Positions 7,181 through 9,440 of a stretch of DNA of 9,440 nucleotides are shown one piece after another. Source of the stretch: an uncultured Flavobacteriales bacterium (GTDB lineage Bacteria > Bacteroidota > Bacteroidia > Flavobacteriales > Crocinitomicaceae). The DNA is taken from contig CAMLLB010000081.1 in NCBI GenBank assembly GCA_946480815.1, positions 1 to 9,440 on the forward strand, given 5' to 3'. Numbering within the stretch: position 1 is the first letter of the stretch; every line of letters starts with the position of its first letter. The translations under genes and the position numbers were made by a program. The notes under the pieces were generated by a model. The model was given only the letters and a program-made list of their open reading frames with translations, searched no databases and was not told the DNA's origin.

Positions 7181-7200
7181 ACCGCGAAGTTAGTAGAATT

Positions 7201-7276
7201 TGAAGACTTAAGACCATAGACAGAAGACTATAGACAGAATTGTCTTTAGTCTCTCGTCTTATGTCTTTAGTCTTTG
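7201..7276 (-). terminator. Long imperfect inverted repeat of AGACT/TAGAC units
   Basis: The stretch is a near-complete imperfect palindrome centred near 7240. The left half is built from units such as GAAGACTTAAGAC and AGACTATAGACAGAAT; the right half holds their complements, ATTGTCTTTAGTCT and TGTCTTTAGTCTTT. The arms are about 37 bases each with scattered mismatches. It begins one base after the DUF6150-like gene's stop and sits upstream of the FkbM-like start, so it probably ends the first transcript. The repeated AGAC units also mark it as an intergenic repeat grown by short-unit duplication. Confidence 0.55.
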
Positions 7277-7277
7277 A

Positions 7278-7613
7278 TTAGTACATCAACTGCTTCTTAC
7301 TGCTGTTTACCCAGCCAGCCTGGCTTTCGTAATCTACAAAATAGATCTTCAGATCTGCCTGACTTTCGTATTGTACGAAGTAAATGGATTTTTTTGCCTG
7401 GCTTTCATAGTCCACGAAGAACCATTTTCCGTCATTGTCTCCGGCCTGGGAAGAGTATTTCACTTTGTAAACTTTTAAATCCGCCTGAGATTCGTAATCC
7501 ACGACAAAGACTTTTACATCTGCCTGTGATTCGTAATTAACGGAATAAACCTGTTGTGAAAATGCCTGGCTCGTTCCAAGGAATAAAATACCAAATGCTA
7601 GTAGTGCTTTCAT
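7278..7613 (-). CDS. Secreted 'YESQAD' repeat protein, DUF6150/Septknot-like
   Basis: A 111-residue exported protein made almost wholly of short repeats. A signal peptide covers residues 1-19 ('AFSQ'). Six copies of an 'x-V-x-Y-[ES]-S-Q-A' unit follow, with the SQA triplets starting at residues 29, 42, 55, 71, 84 and 97. The spacing is 13, 13, 16, 13, 13, so two blocks of three are separated by a 'GDNDGK' insertion. A short tail ends 'QLMY'. The pattern matches the Bacteroidota family I know as DUF6150. From memory, not verified, this family is Pfam Septknot, predicted to form a seven-crossing knot. No catalytic motif is visible and the function is unknown. A perfect TAnnTTTG box lies 16 bases upstream of the ATG. 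Dense Tyr, Gln and Ser make an extracellular, protease-resistant small fold plausible. Confidence 0.8.
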   Translation of the reverse strand: MKALLAFGILFLGTSQAFSQQVYSVNYESQADVKVFVVDYESQADLKVYKVKYSSQAGDNDGKWFFVDYESQAKKSIYFVQYESQADLKIYFVDYESQAGWVNSSKKQLMY

Positions 7614-7629
7614 AATAGTGTTGTTTTAA

Positions 7630-7637
7630 CAAATATA
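7630..7637 (-). promoter_or_regulatory. Bacteroidota -7 box TATATTTG for the DUF6150-like gene
   Basis: On the minus strand TATATTTG matches the TAnnTTTG consensus exactly and ends 16 bases before the ATG at 7613, implying a very short leader. No TTG is at the usual -33 distance; only TTTT-type sequence is there. This suggests the gene has its own promoter and does not depend only on ABC-F readthrough. Confidence 0.5.
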
Positions 7638-7647
7638 ACTAATTGAG

Positions 7648-7750
7648 AATTGAAAATGTAAAATTGAAAAGAGCTTCGCTATAAGATTCTCAGTATTGAT
7701 AAACAAGCTCAAATCTTTACTTTTCAATTGTCAATTATCCATTTTCAATT
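7648..7750. repeat. Nested inverted repeat overlapping the ABC-F 3' end
   Basis: AATTGAAAATG (7648-7658) is the exact complement of CATTTTCAATT (7740-7750). Inside it AATTGAAAAG (7662-7671) pairs with CTTTTCAATT (7720-7729), and GAGCTT (7671-7676) with AAGCTC (7705-7710). The outer right arm lies within the last codons of the ABC-F gene, whose stop is at 7735. It probably forms the 3' end of that transcript. No T-run follows, so classic termination is uncertain. Confidence 0.55.
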
Positions 7751-9333
7751 AAAATAATTCTGCGCTCAATATGAATCTGATCGAGAAAAATTTCGTCGTG
7801 CGAAACAACAAGGATTGTGCCATGATACTGATTGATCGCGGAAGTAAGAATTTCAATATTCTGAATATCCAGGTTATTGGTCGGTTCATCCAGCATAAGC
7901 ACATCCGGAGCATTGTTTGTGATGGTAAGACAACACAAAAGCAGGCGCATGCGTTCTCCGCCACTGAGTTTCTCACACGATTTATCCCAGGTTTCTTTCC
8001 CGAAGAGAAACCGGTTCAGGCGAATTTTAACTTCATGTTCCAATAACGAATTCGTATTGAAAGATAGTGCCTGTTCATAAACGGTGAGTCTTTGATTAAT
8101 CAATGAATAATCCTGGTCGATGGTTACAATGGAACAAGGTGTACGTTGAATGTTTCCTTTTTCCGGTTCCAATTCTCCCAGAAGGGTTTTCAATAAACTG
8201 GTTTTTCCCGAACCGTTAGGTCCGTGAATGGAAACGCGTTCGCCACTGTTAACCTGGAAGTTTAAGGGATTTTTCCAAAGCGGGGTTTCTCCGAATTGGA
8301 TCATTAGATCGGTTGCTTTAAACAACAGTTTTCCCTTGGGAAATGAGGTTCGTTCGAAGCCGAATTGGATTTGATCAGCTTCCGGCAATTTAGAACGGAC
8401 TTGCTGCAAATTCGTTGAAATCCCTTCAATTTTATCGGAATGCATGCTTTTTGTTTTTGCGCTACTTTTTTCCGCATTGTTTTTCAGGGTATTCATCATA
8501 ATTCGGGCTACACCTGCCTTGTCCTGCTTTTGCTTCCCGCGTGAATCCAGTTTTTGCTTTCGTTCTAACGTTTCCCGCTCTTTTTCCCTGGCTTTTTTGA
8601 GACTTTTCTCTACATGCTGTAATTCATTTTGGAGAGCTTGCTGTTCGATGGCTTTTTGTTCGGTATAAAAATCGTAGTTACCACCATAAACCCGGATCCC
8701 GGTTGGTGTTAATTCACACATGGTATCCAGTAGCCGGAGTAATTTCCGGTCGTGGCTCACAACAAGCAGGGTAGAAGATGTATTTCGTACAAAATCATAC
8801 AGTTGTGCTCTGCTTGTTTGGTCCAAATGATTGGTAGGTTCATCCATCAGGATTAATTCCGGTTGATGGATCGAAATCCCGGCAAGAAAAACCTTCGTTT
8901 TTTGTCCGCCACTGAGCGATCCCAGTGTTTGATCCAGGTCAAGTTCCTGCAAGTTCCATTGCTGAAGTGCCGATTCACATCGCTCTTCAATGGTCCAGTC
9001 GTCATTTAATGTTTCCAAGTTTTTATCCGAGACCTTTCCTTCCAGGATTTCCCTGAAAGCACGGAGTTTGTCTTCGATCCGGATTGCTTGTGCAATAGAA
9101 AGCGCATCGTATTGACCGAATTGCTGCGGAACAAAATAAGGTTTCGTCCGAACAGATAATTGTCCGGAAGTGGGATTCAATTGCCCGTCGATTAATTTCA
9201 ACAGGGTAGACTTACCGGATCCATTGTTTCCGATTAGTGCTGTTTTACAATGATTTTGGACAGTCAGATTGAGATTTTCAAACAACCGGTCCTTATTGGG
9301 ATGTTGATAAGATATATTTTGAAGAAGAACCAT
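7735..9333 (-). CDS. ABC-F family ATP-binding protein (ribosome-associated)
   Basis: A 532-residue soluble protein with two ATP-binding cassettes and no membrane domain. Cassette 1 has Walker A 'GNNGSGKST' (35-43), signature 'LSGGQ' (140-144), Walker B 'LILMDEPTNH' (160-169) and switch H194. Cassette 2 has Walker A 'GPNGSGKTS' (371-379), 'LSGGE' (456-460), 'VLMLDEPTNN' (478-487) and 'SHD' at 511-513. Both catalytic glutamates (E165, E483) are present. The charged linker at about 225-325 is the element that in ABC-F proteins reaches the P-site tRNA. The family acts on the ribosomal E site, either in translation factor roles or in protection from antibiotics; sequence alone does not decide which. 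There is no C-terminal extension. The frame is open to a TTG at 9357, but the ATG at 9331-9333 gives the usual family N-terminus ('MVLLQNISY') and follows a purine-rich stretch, so I choose it. Confidence 0.93.
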   Translation of the reverse strand: MVLLQNISYQHPNKDRLFENLNLTVQNHCKTALIGNNGSGKSTLLKLIDGQLNPTSGQLSVRTKPYFVPQQFGQYDALSIAQAIRIEDKLRAFREILEGKVSDKNLETLNDDWTIEERCESALQQWNLQELDLDQTLGSLSGGQKTKVFLAGISIHQPELILMDEPTNHLDQTSRAQLYDFVRNTSSTLLVVSHDRKLLRLLDTMCELTPTGIRVYGGNYDFYTEQKAIEQQALQNELQHVEKSLKKAREKERETLERKQKLDSRGKQKQDKAGVARIMMNTLKNNAEKSSAKTKSMHSDKIEGISTNLQQVRSKLPEADQIQFGFERTSFPKGKLLFKATDLMIQFGETPLWKNPLNFQVNSGERVSIHGPNGSGKTSLLKTLLGELEPEKGNIQRTPCSIVTIDQDYSLINQRLTVYEQALSFNTNSLLEHEVKIRLNRFLFGKETWDKSCEKLSGGERMRLLLCCLTITNNAPDVLMLDEPTNNLDIQNIEILTSAINQYHGTILVVSHDEIFLDQIHIERRIILIENG

Positions 9334-9334
9334 G

Positions 9335-9402
9335 ATTTCTTTCTGTGTGATGAACAAATCGGGTAAACAACTCTTGGTTTACCATCCTGTTTAGAAAGAA
9401 AT
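9335..9402 (-). promoter_or_regulatory. Nested inverted repeats in the ABC-F leader, possible translational attenuator
   Basis: Read on the minus strand, ATTTCTTTCT (9393-9402) is followed by GGTAAAC (9377-9383), an 8-base spacer, GTTTACC (9362-9368), then AGAAAGAAAT (9335-9344), one base before the ATG. Both pairs are perfectly complementary (7 and 10 bases), so the leader can fold as a hairpin within a longer stem that hides the purine-rich region next to the start. A 30-codon open frame starts at 9385 within this leader and overlaps the ABC-F start in another frame. Several ABC-F resistance genes are controlled by leader attenuation. Whether transcription starts upstream of 9402 is unknown. 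Confidence 0.45.
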
Positions 9403-9440
9403 TGCTTTTTACATGGAGGAATTTTTAATTCGGTTACAAA

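Noticed and set aside
7274..7540. Plus-strand open frame of 88 codons, and a CRISPR-like look to the regularly spaced repeats
   Set aside because: The repeats are the codons of the minus-strand SQA repeat protein. Units are about 39 bases with no distinct spacers, and the plus-strand frame is their mirror.
8444..8668. Plus-strand open frame with a membrane-like, Phe/Leu-rich product
   Set aside because: It is antisense to the Lys/Glu/Arg-rich ABC-F linker, whose complement reads as hydrophobic codons. There is no start context.
9334..9357. Upstream TTG start adding eight residues to ABC-F
   Set aside because: TTG is rare as a start. The ATG at 9331-9333 gives the conserved beginning, and the extra residues lie in the proposed leader structure.

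Overview
The window reads as a piece of chromosome from a Bacteroidota bacterium, most likely Flavobacteriales and possibly Fluviicola/Crocinitomicaceae-like. The lineage is inferred from protein style: signal peptides ending in 'FSQ' or 'NAQ', a TPR/PD40/OmpA protein of the type IX secretion PorE type, a 'YESQAD' repeat protein of the DUF6150 type, a DUF1569 protein and a Bacteroidota-style ABC-F ATPase. It is also inferred from AT-rich gene leaders mostly without Shine-Dalgarno sites and one TAnnTTTG -7 box. No rRNA, tRNA, CRISPR array, insertion sequence or phage gene was seen.

Layout, left to right. At 15-2063 (minus) is a PorE-like cell-envelope protein. A 186-base divergent promoter region follows. 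At 2250-2756 (plus) is a small secreted protein of unknown function. After an array of small hairpins comes 2917-5037 (plus), a large secreted ankyrin-repeat protein. It converges on a minus-strand operon, with a strong bidirectional hairpin between them. The operon, read right to left, is an FkbM-like methyltransferase (6326-7180), a DUF1569/DinB-fold protein (5867-6322) and a catechol/caffeoyl-CoA-type O-methyltransferase (5224-5865), separated by 3 and 1 bases. Upstream of it are a 76-base hairpin, the DUF6150-like repeat protein (7278-7613), a second long inverted repeat, and an ABC-F ribosome-associated ATPase (7735-9333).

The proteins look like ordinary accessory and envelope genes. No defence or mobile system is evident, and I see no shared pathway joining the groups. 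The left half is dominated by exported proteins (PorE-like, unknown 168 aa, ankyrin), the middle by small-molecule or glycan methylation, and the right by a knotted-type repeat protein and translation quality control or drug protection.

The most distinctive content is non-coding. A repeat family occurs twice, each copy directly after a TGA stop. Several unrelated long inverted repeats sit in the gaps between genes. The ABC-F leader has nested inverted repeats in which the purine-rich stretch next to the start codon can pair with an upstream pyrimidine stretch, the arrangement expected of a translational attenuator.
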